Counted from the first letter of the stretch, positions 17,807 to 27,074 are shown. The stretch: DNA of 64,000 nucleotides from Rhodobacter sp. 24-YEA-8 (GCF_900105075.1 NZ_FNSK01000002.1:405001-469000), one strand, 5' to 3'. Made by a program: numbers and translations. Notes: generated by a model from the letters alone, not told the origin.

Positions 17807-20458
17807 GTGACACCTACAGGGCTCAGCGACAGAAACAGCACCGCGCCCCGGCTGCATGCCGGGCTGCTGGATCGGCCGCGCCTGAGCAATCATGCCCGTG
17901 ACCTTGGTCGCTATCGGCTGGTGGTCGTACATGCGCCGGCGGGTTCCGGCAAGACAAGCCTGCTGAGCCAGTGGGCCCATGCGCTGCGCGCTGATGGCCA
18001 GCCGGTTGCCTGGTATGCCGCCTCGGACAGGCATCGCGAGCATCTGCCGCTGGCTGATTGCCTGATGCATTCGCTGAACCGGCTGGATCAGCCCGACGAG
18101 ACGACGTCTTCGACGCGCGATGAGGGGGCGGATGCTGATATGCGCCTGCTGGCCCGATTGCGGGATGCAGCCGGACCAGCAGGCGGACAGATCCGGCTGA
18201 CAATCATCCTCGATGACTTCCATCTGATCGAGGGAGATGCCGAAACCCGGACATTGACCCGCATTCTTGCGGCAGGGTTCGAGCGCCTGACGCTGGTCGT
18301 TGCCGGGCGCAACCGCCCTGCCCTTCCGCTGGGGCGCTACCGGCTCGCCGGAGAATTGCTGGAACTGTCTTCGCGCGAGCTGCAATTCTCGGAAGACGAA
18401 GTGCAGTCCTTCTTCCGCTCTGGCATCGGACAGGATCTGTCGCATGAAGAAGCAAGGATCCTGCAGCAGTCAACCGAGGGCTGGGCTGCGGGATTGCGGC
18501 TGACCTCGCTGATTGAAAACGCGCCGAACAGCAGTTTCCTGCGCAGCGCACCCGCCGGCAGTCAGCGCGAATATGCTGAGTATTTTCTCGACGAGGTGAT
18601 CGCCGGTCTGCCAGAGCAACTGTGCCAGTTTCTGGAACTGACCTCGGTGCTGGAGGCGCTGACACCGGAGCTTTGTGATGCGGTGACCGGGCTGGAAGGC
18701 TCTGCTGCGCTCCTTGCACAAATTGAAAGCGATCAGCTTTTCCTGACCGAAATGGCCGGGTCGCATCGGTGGTACAAGTATCATCAGCTGTTTCGCGAAT
18801 TCCTGCAGGCCCGCTTGCGGGCCCGCGCGCCCACCGAGCTGCCGGCCCTGCATCTGCGCGCCTCGGAATGGTTCATCCGCGCCAATATGCCTTTTGACGC
18901 CGTGCATCATGCCTTCCGGGCCAACCGACCCGAACAGGCGGCAGCGCTGATTGAAGGGTATTGCACCTTCGACTATCTCAGCTACGGGCGGTTTGACACC
19001 TATTCGCACTGGATGGCTCAGCTGCCGCGCGAAAGCCGCGAAGCCCGGCCGCTGCTCATGTTCCTGATGGTCTGGCGCTACATCAATCTGCGCCAGTTCC
19101 TGAAGGCAGAGCAGATATTGCAGACGCTGGCCCAGGGCCAACATGACCGCGGGCCCCTGGGCCAAGCTCCTGAAAAAACGCGCATGAATATCTCGGGCCG
19201 GATCGATCTGATGCGGGCCCTGATCGGAGCCTATGGCGGTGATATGGTGGCCGCGCGCCGACATATAGATGCTATCCCGGATGATGGGCTTGATGCACTT
19301 CCTTTTGGCCAGGTCGATCTGTTGTCGATCCATGCCTATGTGGCTTTGCATGAGGGGGATCTTGACCGTGCCGAACGCCTGACCTGGCGCGCACATACCA
19401 TATATGATGAACTCGGCTGCCATTGGGGCCATGTGCATTCTCTTTGCATCGCTGGCATTTCCTATCTCGACAGATGCCGGCTGGCAGATGCTGAAAGGGT
19501 GCTTGCAATGGCGATGACCATCGCAAGGCAGCATTTCAGTGATACCTCTTATATGGTCGCACTCCCGTCCGCGCTGCAGGGGCAGCTCGCGCAGATGATG
19601 GGTGAGGCCGCCAAGGCCGAAGCATTGTGGCTGGCCGCCTTGCAAAGTGAGAACACCCAGGTTCCGGGTCTTTGGGAACGAAAGCTCATACCTGTGGTCG
19701 GCCTGGTCCGGCTTTATGATCAGCAGGGCCGTGACTATGAGGCAACAACGCTTCTCCGCCGCTTCCACCGTGCCGCGATCGAGGAAGAGGATCTGCGCAT
19801 GGAGTTCCGCCTCAGTATTGAAGCTGCAGACCGGGCCTTGCGGGGTGGCGATATCTCTGCGGCCCAGGATGGGCTTGGCAGGGTGCTGCGACAGGAAAGC
19901 GATGCACGTCTGCGGTTTGGCCCCGATATCTGGCAGATCTGGGAACCCTTTGGTGTCTTACTGGCGCGGGCGGCCCGGGCCGGATTGCTCGGGGGAGATC
20001 CAGAGGTGATGCTGACCACTTTATCTGAAACGGCAAAGAGCCAGGGCCGCACCGCATCAGAACTCTTTTGCCGGTCGGTGCTGGCCGGTCTGGTCGCGCA
20101 GCCCGACCATGAGCTTGACCGGCTGCGGCATGACATCAGGTCGGTCGGGCTGAAAGAGGCGGTGCCACTGCCCTGCGCGCGCCCCGCCGTCCCGGCAGCC
20201 GTCACTGGCGCCGCTGAGACAGGGCTTCCCTGGCGGCTGCGCGCGGCAGGGATAACCCCGCGCGAGATGGAGGTGCTGATGCTGATGCGGTCAGGGGCGC
20301 CCAATCACGAAATCGGACTGACGCTCGGGATCAACATCAATACGGTGAAGACCCATACCAAAAGCATTTTCGCCAAGCTGAATGTGCGCAACCGGACTGA
20401 GGCAGTGGTGTTGATTACGCCCCTGCTGAAGGATGCCGGCGCCCTGGACCTGAGATAG
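17807..20458 (+). CDS. LuxR family, MalT-like ATP-dependent transcriptional regulator (LAL/STAND)
   Basis: About 883 residues from a GTG with GGAGG 10 nt upstream. The frame is open further left (ATG at 17696 and beyond), but that extension reads as non-coding and the family normally starts shortly before the P-loop. It has a P-loop HAPAGSGKT at about 42-50, a Walker B-like LTIILDDFH near 120, a long helical-repeat region and a C-terminal LuxR helix-turn-helix (ITPREMEVLML to VRNRTEAVV). STAND regulators of this kind bind an inducer, oligomerise with ATP and activate transcription. It lies divergent to the amidase/Dpp operon, 145 nt away, and is the natural candidate activator. Start is uncertain; function is sound. 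Confidence 0.88.
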   Translation: MTPTGLSDRNSTAPRLHAGLLDRPRLSNHARDLGRYRLVVVHAPAGSGKTSLLSQWAHALRADGQPVAWYAASDRHREHLPLADCLMHSLNRLDQPDETTSSTRDEGADADMRLLARLRDAAGPAGGQIRLTIILDDFHLIEGDAETRTLTRILAAGFERLTLVVAGRNRPALPLGRYRLAGELLELSSRELQFSEDEVQSFFRSGIGQDLSHEEARILQQSTEGWAAGLRLTSLIENAPNSSFLRSAPAGSQREYAEYFLDEVIAGLPEQLCQFLELTSVLEALTPELCDAVTGLEGSAALLAQIESDQLFLTEMAGSHRWYKYHQLFREFLQARLRARAPTELPALHLRASEWFIRANMPFDAVHHAFRANRPEQAAALIEGYCTFDYLSYGRFDTYSHWMAQLPRESREARPLLMFLMVWRYINLRQFLKAEQILQTLAQGQHDRGPLGQAPEKTRMNISGRIDLMRALIGAYGGDMVAARRHIDAIPDDGLDALPFGQVDLLSIHAYVALHEGDLDRAERLTWRAHTIYDELGCHWGHVHSLCIAGISYLDRCRLADAERVLAMAMTIARQHFSDTSYMVALPSALQGQLAQMMGEAAKAEALWLAALQSENTQVPGLWERKLIPVVGLVRLYDQQGRDYEATTLLRRFHRAAIEEEDLRMEFRLSIEAADRALRGGDISAAQDGLGRVLRQESDARLRFGPDIWQIWEPFGVLLARAARAGLLGGDPEVMLTTLSETAKSQGRTASELFCRSVLAGLVAQPDHELDRLRHDIRSVGLKEAVPLPCARPAVPAAVTGAAETGLPWRLRAAGITPREMEVLMLMRSGAPNHEIGLTLGININTVKTHTKSIFAKLNVRNRTEAVVLITPLLKDAGALDLR

Positions 20459-20477
20459 ACCCTGCCAGAACAGCCTT

Positions 20478-20541
20478 CCGGATCTTTGCCCGGTGATCCG
20501 GCCAGGAGCTGCGCGCCTTTCTTCGCAATGAAAGGGCGCGC
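20478..20541. terminator. Tandem hairpins downstream of the MalT-like gene
   Basis: Two inverted repeats follow the stop: CCGGATC (20478) facing GATCCGG near 20495, and GCGCGCCTTTC (20511-20521) facing GAAAGGGCGCGC (20530-20541), with one bulged base. They are probably the transcription end for the regulator, though neither has a U-tract. Confidence 0.4.
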
Positions 20542-21086
20542 GCTCGTCCCACCAGCGCCCGGGCAGGTTCTCAGGCGTGACAGGTCCAGAAGAGGGGCAA
20601 ACGCACCGCGCCGCCGCTTATCCCCGGATAATATCGGCGGCAGCTTCAACCGATCGTCGCAACAGCCTGTCCCTGCCCCCCCGTCCGCAGGTCCCGCGTC
20701 AGCCGTCAGACGCCCCAGCTCGTGGCCATGAACCAGGCACCGAGAACGGCCGCTGTCAGAAGCAGGATAATCCCCTGAGTCCTCATTCTCCGGGCCCTTC
20801 TCTGGGTTGAGGCGATATCAGCAAGAAACTGGTTTATGTGTCGATGGATCATTTTGCTGAGCTGGGGATTGCCTGTGTCCGTCACACGGCGAAACCATGG
20901 CGAAACTGAGTCCGCGCGGGAATCTGCCGGATCCTGCGCAACGGATGCCGCAGCGGAATACGCGCCTCAAGATCGGCGCAACCGATCAGCGCACCGCTCG
21001 TCATGTCCGCCGCGCGCTTCTTCAGCTCTGCTTTTGCGCGGCCCAGGGCGAAAAATGTTCCGAAACCCGGGACGGGGCGAGCCTCG
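20542..21086. other. Gene-poor gap holding one micro-ORF
   Basis: No protein longer than about 80 codons in this stretch has recognisable features. The only item with a good ribosome site and sensible product is the 26-residue frame at 20706-20786. An 83-codon minus-strand frame (20882-21133) overlaps the AraC gene end and looks like chance. Confidence 0.4.
20706..20786 (-). CDS. Putative 26-residue single-span membrane peptide
   Basis: The ATG at 20786 is preceded by GGAGA at 3-5 nt. The product has a basic N-terminus (MRTQG), one hydrophobic span (IILLLTAAVLGAWFM) and a short ATSWGV tail, the pattern of bacterial small membrane proteins. It stands alone between the MalT-like and AraC genes. 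I do not recognise the family; expression is unproven. Confidence 0.4.
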   Translation of the reverse strand: MRTQGIILLLTAAVLGAWFMATSWGV

Positions 21087-22061
21087 TCATCGGCCTGACG
21101 GGAGGCGTCGGCCTGTCTGCGCTGCAGCGGCACGGGTGACCGAGGGCAATTCGCCGAACATCTGCCGGTAATCGCGCGAAAAATACCCGAGATGCCAGAA
21201 GCCGAACTGCGTCGCGGCTTCGGTCACCGGGCGGTCTGTTTGCAGCATCCGCCGCGCCTCAGACAGCCGCAGCGCGCGCAGATACTGCACCGGGCTGAGG
21301 CCGACCACCTCCTGGCAGGCATTCTGCAAGGTGCGGCGCGACAGCCCCAGCTCGACCGTCAGCTCTGCGACCGAGACCGGGCAGGTCTGGCCATCGGCGA
21401 CCAGCTCGCGGATCGCATTGATCGTATCCCAGTGCCGGATGGTGCTGCGTCCTGCCTCAGCGGTGCCGGCGGGCTGCAACATGTCAAGGATCCAGCCCAC
21501 AAGGCCACGACTGAAGGCAGCGGCGGCGGCGGGCAACTCCTCAAGCCTGAGATCGAGCCCCTCTTCATGCAAGATCCCGTGCAGAAGCCGCCCGAGCTTG
21601 GCGGCCCGCGCGCCTGCTATCGGCAGGCTGCGGCGCCCGGAGGACAGGACCGTATCAAGCTGACGCAACATCGCCTCGAACACCGGATCGGCAAAACCGT
21701 TCACATCGATCTCGATGCCCATAAATTCGAATATATCGGGCGACAGGAATTCAAACCCCGACCGTCCGGAAAAAACGAGAAGACTGTTCGCGCCGACCTC
21801 TTCGCCGCAGATGCAGCTGCGCCCCCCTGCCCTGACCGGCAGGCCAAAGGCCAGCCGCCCCGCCGGCAGCGCACCTGTCTGCAAGACCGAGCGGTTCATC
21901 CGTTCCGAAAACAGCCGCGCCGCGCCCAGCCGGAAGGTGCTGAGCGAGCCGGTAAAGGCCCCGGCATGCAGCTGGATGTAATCCTGTTCCCAGGCCTGCA
22001 GCAGCGTGGCCTGGTGGTGAACATCCTCGCTGTGCCTGACGGATTGCACATTGCTACTCAC
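21087..22061 (-). CDS. AraC family transcriptional regulator (EutR-like layout)
   Basis: About 324 residues from a GTG at 22061 with AAAGGG 9 nt upstream. The frame is open to 22217 but the extra 52 residues look unstructured. The N-terminal half is a sensor domain (WEQDYIQLHAGAFTGSL, LPVRAGGRSCICGEE). The C-terminus has the two AraC helix-turn-helix units (VSVAELTVELGLSRRTLQ and VTEAATQFGFWHLGYFSRDYR). The layout resembles AraC proteins near EutR. No adjacent target operon is obvious, so it looks like an orphan here. Confidence 0.85.
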   Translation of the reverse strand: MSSNVQSVRHSEDVHHQATLLQAWEQDYIQLHAGAFTGSLSTFRLGAARLFSERMNRSVLQTGALPAGRLAFGLPVRAGGRSCICGEEVGANSLLVFSGRSGFEFLSPDIFEFMGIEIDVNGFADPVFEAMLRQLDTVLSSGRRSLPIAGARAAKLGRLLHGILHEEGLDLRLEELPAAAAAFSRGLVGWILDMLQPAGTAEAGRSTIRHWDTINAIRELVADGQTCPVSVAELTVELGLSRRTLQNACQEVVGLSPVQYLRALRLSEARRMLQTDRPVTEAATQFGFWHLGYFSRDYRQMFGELPSVTRAAAAQTGRRLPSGR

Positions 22062-22294
22062 AGCACCGGGCCCTTTCGATGGCGGCGGCCGCGCAGGCAG
22101 AAAATCCAGGGCAAAGCGAACCTGCCCTCCGATGGTTTCCGTGCGATTGTTTCTCCCGGCCCGTCCTGGATCCGGGACCATGGACTCACGATAGGCGCAG
22201 GCTCTGGCTGTGGTCAATCTTTGTGACTGTCGAAGCCTGACCTGCCTGTCTTTAAAAAGACATTCAGACGCCGGAAGACCCGTAAGCCGCGGGA

Positions 22295-22630
22295 TCAGCC
22301 CGGATCTTCGGCAAGAACCGCCCGCATCAGCCCGGGAAACCGCCGGTCGAGATCTTCAAGCCTGAGGCTCAGAAGCCGCCCGCGCCCTGCCGGTTCGTTG
22401 CGCATGACCCCCGCTTCGCGCAGCACTTTCATATGATGCGATTTGGTCGATTTAGGCGCATCCGGGTTCTGGAGATGGCATTGCGCCATTTCCAGCGCGC
22501 CGCTGGCGATCTGGCGCACGATCTCGAGGCGCGCCGGGTCGCTGAGCGCGAAAAGGATATCGGTCAGAACCAGATCCTCGCCGGGCGGGTGGTAAAGACT
22601 GAGCGGTGTGAAATTGTCTTGATCGGCCAT
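22295..22630 (-). CDS. ArsR family transcriptional repressor
   Basis: A 111-residue winged-helix protein with the ArsR core FALSDPARLEIVRQIA, recognition region STKSHHMKVLREAGVM and wing GRGRLLSLRLEDL. It is transcribed divergently from an MFS exporter, and two near-palindromic 18-bp sites lie in the gap between them, so autoregulation and control of the pump is the simplest reading. The single Cys51 (AQCHLQNPD) is not in a CVC metal motif, so metal sensing of the ArsR/SmtB kind is doubtful. An organic ligand is more likely. Confidence 0.88.
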   Translation of the reverse strand: MADQDNFTPLSLYHPPGEDLVLTDILFALSDPARLEIVRQIASGALEMAQCHLQNPDAPKSTKSHHMKVLREAGVMRNEPAGRGRLLSLRLEDLDRRFPGLMRAVLAEDPG

Positions 22631-22631
22631 G

Positions 22632-22693
22632 GTTCGAATATAGTTGAACAGTCTCGGGTTTGTCAGTAGAAATCTGTTCGAAGAATATCGAAC
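22632..22693. promoter_or_regulatory. Two 18-bp GTTC-N10-GAAC palindromes (ArsR operator candidates)
   Basis: Site 1 is at 22632-22649 (GTTCGAATATAGTTGAAC) and site 2 at 22676-22693 (GTTCGAAGAATATCGAAC). Both are imperfect inverted repeats with GTTC/GAAC ends, and their centres are 44 bp apart, about four helical turns. Site 1 abuts the ArsR start codon and site 2 lies 51 bp before the MFS start. This is typical of a repressor covering divergent promoters. Confidence 0.65.
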
Positions 22694-22744
22694 CATCACG
22701 GCCCGCCCGGCCATTCCCCCTGAAGACCTCCACGAAAGCCTCCC

Positions 22745-23950
22745 ATGACCATTTCCGCCCAGCCGGGCTCTGCCAGCTCCTCCCGCCGCCGCGCGGGGTT
22801 TATCATTGCGGCACTGGCGGGAGGGGTGATGATGGCCAGCTCCAGCGCGCCATCGCCCTTTTATCCGGTGCTGCAACGCGAGATGGGGTTCTCGGCCACG
22901 ACGCTGACCGCGATTTTCGCCGTCTATGCGATTGTGCTGCTGGCGACGCTGCTGACCGGCGGTTCCGCCTCGGACCATATCGGGCGGCGGCCTGTGCTGA
23001 GCTTTGGCTTCGTACTGCTGGCAGGCTCGATGCTCGGCTTTGCTTTGGCCACCGGGCCGGCGGGTCTCTTCATCGCCCGCGCGGTCCAGGGGATTGGCTG
23101 TGCGCTGTTGCTGACTTCGGCCTCAGCCGCCGTCACCGACCTTGAACCCGCGAGCCGCCCCGGCCTTGCCCAGGTCTGCAACTCGGTCATCCCGCTGGCC
23201 GGTATGGCAGCAGGCGCGCCGCTGGCCGGCGTGGTGATGGAACATGCCATCGACGCACGCCTTGATGTCTTTCTTGCGATCACGCTGATCTGTCTGGGAT
23301 TTGCGGCGCTTGTGTGGAAAATGCCCGAGACCTCGCCGCGCCATGCCGGGCTTTTACAGTCTTTGCGTCCGCAGGTGGGCATTCCGGTGCCAACGCGCGC
23401 GGCCTTCTGGCAGAGCACACCCGCCATCATTGCCGGCTGGGCGACCGGAGGGCTCTATCTCTCACTGGGGGCGCCGGTGATTTCGGTTTTTTTCGGGATC
23501 ACCAGCTTTGTGACCCAGGCGCTGGTTGTGACGCTGTTGTCGGGCATGGGCGCAATGGCCTGTTTCATTGCCCGCCGCTACACGCCGCGCCAGGTGATGC
23601 TTTACGGAACCTTCGCCCTGGCGCTTGGCACAGCGCTGACGCTGACCGGGATCTGGCTTCGGGTGCTGCCGCTTTACCTGATCGCGCTGACGCTTGCAGG
23701 CACCGGGTTCGGTACCTGCTTCTACGCCTCTTTGCGCACCATCGTGCCGCTTTGCCCGCCAGATGAGCGCGGCAAGCTCTTTGCCGCCCTGTTCACGCTG
23801 AGCTACCTGGCCTTTGGTCTGCCAGTGGTCGCTGCCGGCTTTGCCATCCCCCGGATCGGGCTGGATGCGACAGTGCTGACCTATGGGGTGATCATCACCG
23901 TGATGGCGGCGCTGGCCTGGGCCTGGCGCCGGTTCGGCAGCCAGAGCTGA
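22745..23950 (+). CDS. MFS family efflux transporter
   Basis: A 401-residue protein with 12 predicted membrane spans. The motif-A loop GGSASDHIGRRPVL lies between spans 2 and 3, and a drug:H+ antiporter-like SSAPSPFYPVLQ segment follows the first span. It sits opposite the ArsR repressor with shared operators, which suggests inducible export of a toxic small molecule. Substrate is unknown. Confidence 0.87.
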   Translation: MTISAQPGSASSSRRRAGFIIAALAGGVMMASSSAPSPFYPVLQREMGFSATTLTAIFAVYAIVLLATLLTGGSASDHIGRRPVLSFGFVLLAGSMLGFALATGPAGLFIARAVQGIGCALLLTSASAAVTDLEPASRPGLAQVCNSVIPLAGMAAGAPLAGVVMEHAIDARLDVFLAITLICLGFAALVWKMPETSPRHAGLLQSLRPQVGIPVPTRAAFWQSTPAIIAGWATGGLYLSLGAPVISVFFGITSFVTQALVVTLLSGMGAMACFIARRYTPRQVMLYGTFALALGTALTLTGIWLRVLPLYLIALTLAGTGFGTCFYASLRTIVPLCPPDERGKLFAALFTLSYLAFGLPVVAAGFAIPRIGLDATVLTYGVIITVMAALAWAWRRFGSQS

Positions 23951-23987
23951 CCCCCTGCCCGCTTCGCAAACATCCGATCTTTCCGGC

Positions 23988-24011
23988 GCGCCGGCTGACA
24001 TCCGCCGGCGC
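23988..24011. terminator. Perfect 8-bp hairpin between convergent genes
   Basis: GCGCCGGC (23988-23995) and GCCGGCGC (24004-24011) flank an 8-nt loop in the 84-nt gap between the MFS gene and the convergent permease gene. It is symmetrical and could serve both transcripts. There is no U-tract. Confidence 0.5.
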
Positions 24012-24034
24012 AGCAGGCGGAAAGCGGGTCGGCG

Positions 24035-25990
24035 TCAGGCGCCGGCCCCCTTCCCCATCCGCTGAGCCTGCCGGCTGATCAGGTGATCGACCGCCAGCCC
24101 AAGGAAGGCAACCGCCAGCCCCAGCACCATCCCCTTGCCGACATCGCTGGCCGAAAGCGCGCGTTGCAGTTCTTGGCCCAGATCCTGGGTGCCGATAAAG
24201 GCCGCGATGATCACCATGAACAGCGAGAACATCACCGACTGGTTCACCCCCACCAGCATCACCGGCGCCGCCATCGGCAATTGCACATGCCAGAGCATCT
24301 GCCGCCTTGTCGTGCCGCTCATATGCGCCGCCTCGATCAGTTCCGGTGCAACACCGCGCAGCCCCTCGATCGTATAGCGCACCAGGGGCACAGCTGCGAA
24401 AGTCACCACTGCCATCACCACGGCCACGTCATTGACGCCGAACAGCATCACGACCGGGATCAGATAGATGAAGCTCGGGAAGGTCTGGAGCGAGTCGCAG
24501 ACCAGCAGCACCCGGTTCGCGCGGGTCTCGGAGGCCGATGCCCAGATCCCCAGCGGAAATCCGATCAGCGCCGCCAGGAAGACCGAGAACCCGACCATAT
24601 AGACGGTGATCATGGCCCGGTCCCACCAGCCCGAAAGGGCAATGGCGCCAATGAAACCCAGCATGACCAGCGCCGATCTCCAGCCGCCGACCGCCCAGCC
24701 TGCCGCCGCGACCGCCAGCAGCACCGCGCTGAAGGGCAGCCACAGGATCGCATCGCGCAGCGGGATCAGCACCCAGGTGATCAGGAACCACCTCAGCCAG
24801 GTCGTCACCGGATCGACCAGCCGGATCAGCCAGTCGACCAACGCATCGACCGGGGCCGCAATGCTCAGCGCGTCGCGGCGCGGCACCTGGGCCAGCAGCG
24901 GAAAGACCAGCGACAGGGCAAAGGCCAGGGCAATCGCAACCGCCCAGACCAGCAGAACCGGGTGACGCCGCGCCCAGGACAGGCCCTCTGCGTGATGCAG
25001 CGGCTGGCGTTTCGCCCAGGCCCGGCTCAGCCGGTCAAGCACCACCGCGATCAGCACGATGGTGATGCCGATCTCGACCGAAAGCCCGATCTTCAGCGCC
25101 TGCAACAGTTGCAGCAGCTTTTGCCCCAGCCCCGGCATGCCGATAAAGCTTGCGAGCACCACCATGGCCAGGCATTGCATAATCACCTGGTTGACGCCGA
25201 TCAGGATGTCACTGCGCGCCGTCGGGATCCGCACCCGGGTCAAAAGCTGCCAGGGCGTAGAACCGGACATACGACCGGCCTCGATCACCTCTTCTGGCAC
25301 TTTGCGCAGGCCCAGTTCGGTCATCCGGATCATCGGCGGCACCGAAAAGATGATGGTGACAATCGCCCCTGCTTTCGGCCCGACCCCGATGAAAACAACA
25401 ACCGGGATCATATAGGCGAAATGCGGCAGGCTTTGCGCGACATTGAGGATCGGGTTCAGCACCCGCTGCACCCCCGTCCAGCGCCAGGCGGCGATGCCAA
25501 GCAGCATCCCGGCAAGCACCGAAAACGGCGCCGCAACCACGATGACCGAAAGCGTCTCCATCGCCCATTGCCACTGGCCCATGACCGCGATCCAGACGAA
25601 TGTCCCCCCCGCAAGCGCGGCAAGCTTCCACCCTCCGAGCCACCAGCCAAGCGCCGCCATCGAGATCGCCACCACCGACCAGGGCAGCGGGCCAAGCCTC
25701 GGCCAGCGGTTCTTGCCGTAAAGGATATTCGCGGTCACATCGAGCAGCCATTCCAGCATGGCGGCAAAGGCGCGGGTGACCTGCATCAGCCCCAGATCAT
25801 CGCGCAGAAAGGCAAAAGCCGCATTGATCCAATGCGCGAAGGGCAGCACCAGCCAGTCCGGCAGCCGAAGCAGCTCTGCGGGCAGAAGGTCGCGGCCAAG
25901 GATCAGCACGGCTGCAAGGCCCAGCATCAGCCAGACGGCATGCGGCCGGGGCGAAGACGACGAAAGATCGATCCGGTCCACCATGCTCAT
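24035..25990 (-). CDS. Betaine/TMAO-type ABC transporter permease, two ProW-like domains fused
   Basis: A 651-residue membrane protein holding two complete permease modules in tandem. Their EAA loops are at about residue 240 (VIEAGRMSGSTPWQLL) and 565 (LIEAAHMSGTTRRQML). Standard ProW/OpuAB has one such module and works as a homodimer, so this fusion supplies the whole pore in one chain. Double-length permeases of this kind occur in choline/betaine/TMAO importers of marine and rhizobial alphaproteobacteria. Its start overlaps the ATPase stop (ATGA); a second ATG two codons on is possible. Substrate class is inferred from the whole operon. Confidence 0.9.
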   Translation of the reverse strand: MSMVDRIDLSSSSPRPHAVWLMLGLAAVLILGRDLLPAELLRLPDWLVLPFAHWINAAFAFLRDDLGLMQVTRAFAAMLEWLLDVTANILYGKNRWPRLGPLPWSVVAISMAALGWWLGGWKLAALAGGTFVWIAVMGQWQWAMETLSVIVVAAPFSVLAGMLLGIAAWRWTGVQRVLNPILNVAQSLPHFAYMIPVVVFIGVGPKAGAIVTIIFSVPPMIRMTELGLRKVPEEVIEAGRMSGSTPWQLLTRVRIPTARSDILIGVNQVIMQCLAMVVLASFIGMPGLGQKLLQLLQALKIGLSVEIGITIVLIAVVLDRLSRAWAKRQPLHHAEGLSWARRHPVLLVWAVAIALAFALSLVFPLLAQVPRRDALSIAAPVDALVDWLIRLVDPVTTWLRWFLITWVLIPLRDAILWLPFSAVLLAVAAAGWAVGGWRSALVMLGFIGAIALSGWWDRAMITVYMVGFSVFLAALIGFPLGIWASASETRANRVLLVCDSLQTFPSFIYLIPVVMLFGVNDVAVVMAVVTFAAVPLVRYTIEGLRGVAPELIEAAHMSGTTRRQMLWHVQLPMAAPVMLVGVNQSVMFSLFMVIIAAFIGTQDLGQELQRALSASDVGKGMVLGLAVAFLGLAVDHLISRQAQRMGKGAGA

Positions 25991-27021
25991 GCCGCTTCGC
26001 CCAGCAAAATATCAAGGGCGTGGCGGCGTTCCAGCATACCGGTGACACGGCCGGTGCCATCCGCCACCGGAATCCAGTCGCGGCTGTCATTGACCAGCCG
26101 GCGCGCCAGATCACGCAGCGTATGGCCCCCGGGCAGTGCCGGCCCCTCGATGGCGCGACCCGCCACCGGGCCGGCGAGGCCCGAGACATGCAAAACCCGC
26201 GCGCGGTCGATCTCGGCGGTGAAGCGCGCGACATAGTCTGTCGCGGGCTGCAGCACGATCCGGTCCGGCGTGTCGATCTGTTCGACCCGCCCGTCCTTCA
26301 TGATCGCGATACGATCGGCAAGGCGCAGCGCCTCGTCGAAATCATGGGTGATGAAGATGATGGTCTTTTTCAGCATCCCCTTGAGGCGCAGGAACTCATC
26401 CTGCATCTCGCGCCGGATCAGCGGATCAAGCGCCGAAAACGGCTCGTCGAGGAACCAGATATCCGGCTCGACCGCAAGCGAGCGCGCAATCCCGACCCGC
26501 TGCTGCTGGCCCCCGGACAGTTCGCGCGGGAAATAGCCCTCGCGACCCTTAAGCCCCACCAGCGCCAGCATTTCGCGTGCGCGTTCAATCCGCGCCGCCC
26601 GGGGCTGCCCGCGCATCTCCAACGGAAAAGCCACGTTTTCCAGCGCATTGCGGTTCGGCAGCAGACCAAAGCTCTGAAACACCATACCCATTTTGCGCCG
26701 CCTGAGATCGATCAGCGCCGCCTCGTTCAGCTTGCCGATATCCTGGCCCTCGATCAGGATCTCGCCCGCCGTGATTTCATTGAGGCGTGACAGGCACCTG
26801 ACCAGTGTAGATTTCCCGGACCCCGACAGCCCCATCACCACCAGCATCTCGCCTGGCATGATATCGAGTGAGACATCATGCACCGCTGTCACATGCCCTT
26901 CAGGGCGCGCGCCAGGATCCGCGCGCAAAGCCGCCAGCGCGGCCTCGGGGCGGGGTCCGAACACTTTCCAGACATTGCGGCAGGAGATGACAGGTTGCGG
27001 GCGGTGCGGGAAGTCAGTCAT
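25987..27021 (-). CDS. Betaine/TMAO-type ABC transporter ATP-binding protein (ProV/OpuAA-like)
   Basis: A 344-residue ATPase with Walker A GLSGSGKST, signature LSGGQQQR, Walker B IWFLDEPFSALD and switch HDFDEA. A C-terminal region of about 90 residues (RRLVNDSRDWIPVADGTGRVTGMLERR) corresponds to a single CBS-like or degenerate CBS segment, whereas osmoregulatory ProV/OpuAA carries a full CBS pair. This fits a nutritional rather than osmosensory role. It is the middle gene of the binding protein-ATPase-permease operon. Confidence 0.9.
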   Translation of the reverse strand: MTDFPHRPQPVISCRNVWKVFGPRPEAALAALRADPGARPEGHVTAVHDVSLDIMPGEMLVVMGLSGSGKSTLVRCLSRLNEITAGEILIEGQDIGKLNEAALIDLRRRKMGMVFQSFGLLPNRNALENVAFPLEMRGQPRAARIERAREMLALVGLKGREGYFPRELSGGQQQRVGIARSLAVEPDIWFLDEPFSALDPLIRREMQDEFLRLKGMLKKTIIFITHDFDEALRLADRIAIMKDGRVEQIDTPDRIVLQPATDYVARFTAEIDRARVLHVSGLAGPVAGRAIEGPALPGGHTLRDLARRLVNDSRDWIPVADGTGRVTGMLERRHALDILLGEAA

Positions 27022-27042
27022 ACGGGTCTCCGGGCTGAAGCA

Positions 27043-27074
27043 GCCCGCCCCTGAACGCCAGAACGGGGGCGGGC
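27043..27074 (-). terminator. Intra-operon hairpin after the binding-protein gene
   Basis: GCCCGCCCC (27043-27051) pairs with GGGGCGGGC (27066-27074) across a 14-nt loop, just downstream of the binding-protein stop in the transcript. Such stems usually protect the binding-protein mRNA and attenuate read-through, giving binding protein in excess over membrane subunits. Confidence 0.5.

Noticed and set aside
20882..21133. An 83-codon minus-strand frame after the AraC gene
   Set aside because: It starts inside the AraC coding end, has no ribosome site and no recognisable features.
24083..26236. A 717-codon plus-strand frame rich in His, Arg and Gln opposite the double permease
   Set aside because: Its composition is the complement of a hydrophobic membrane protein; there is no domain or ribosome site, and the minus-strand permease is certain.
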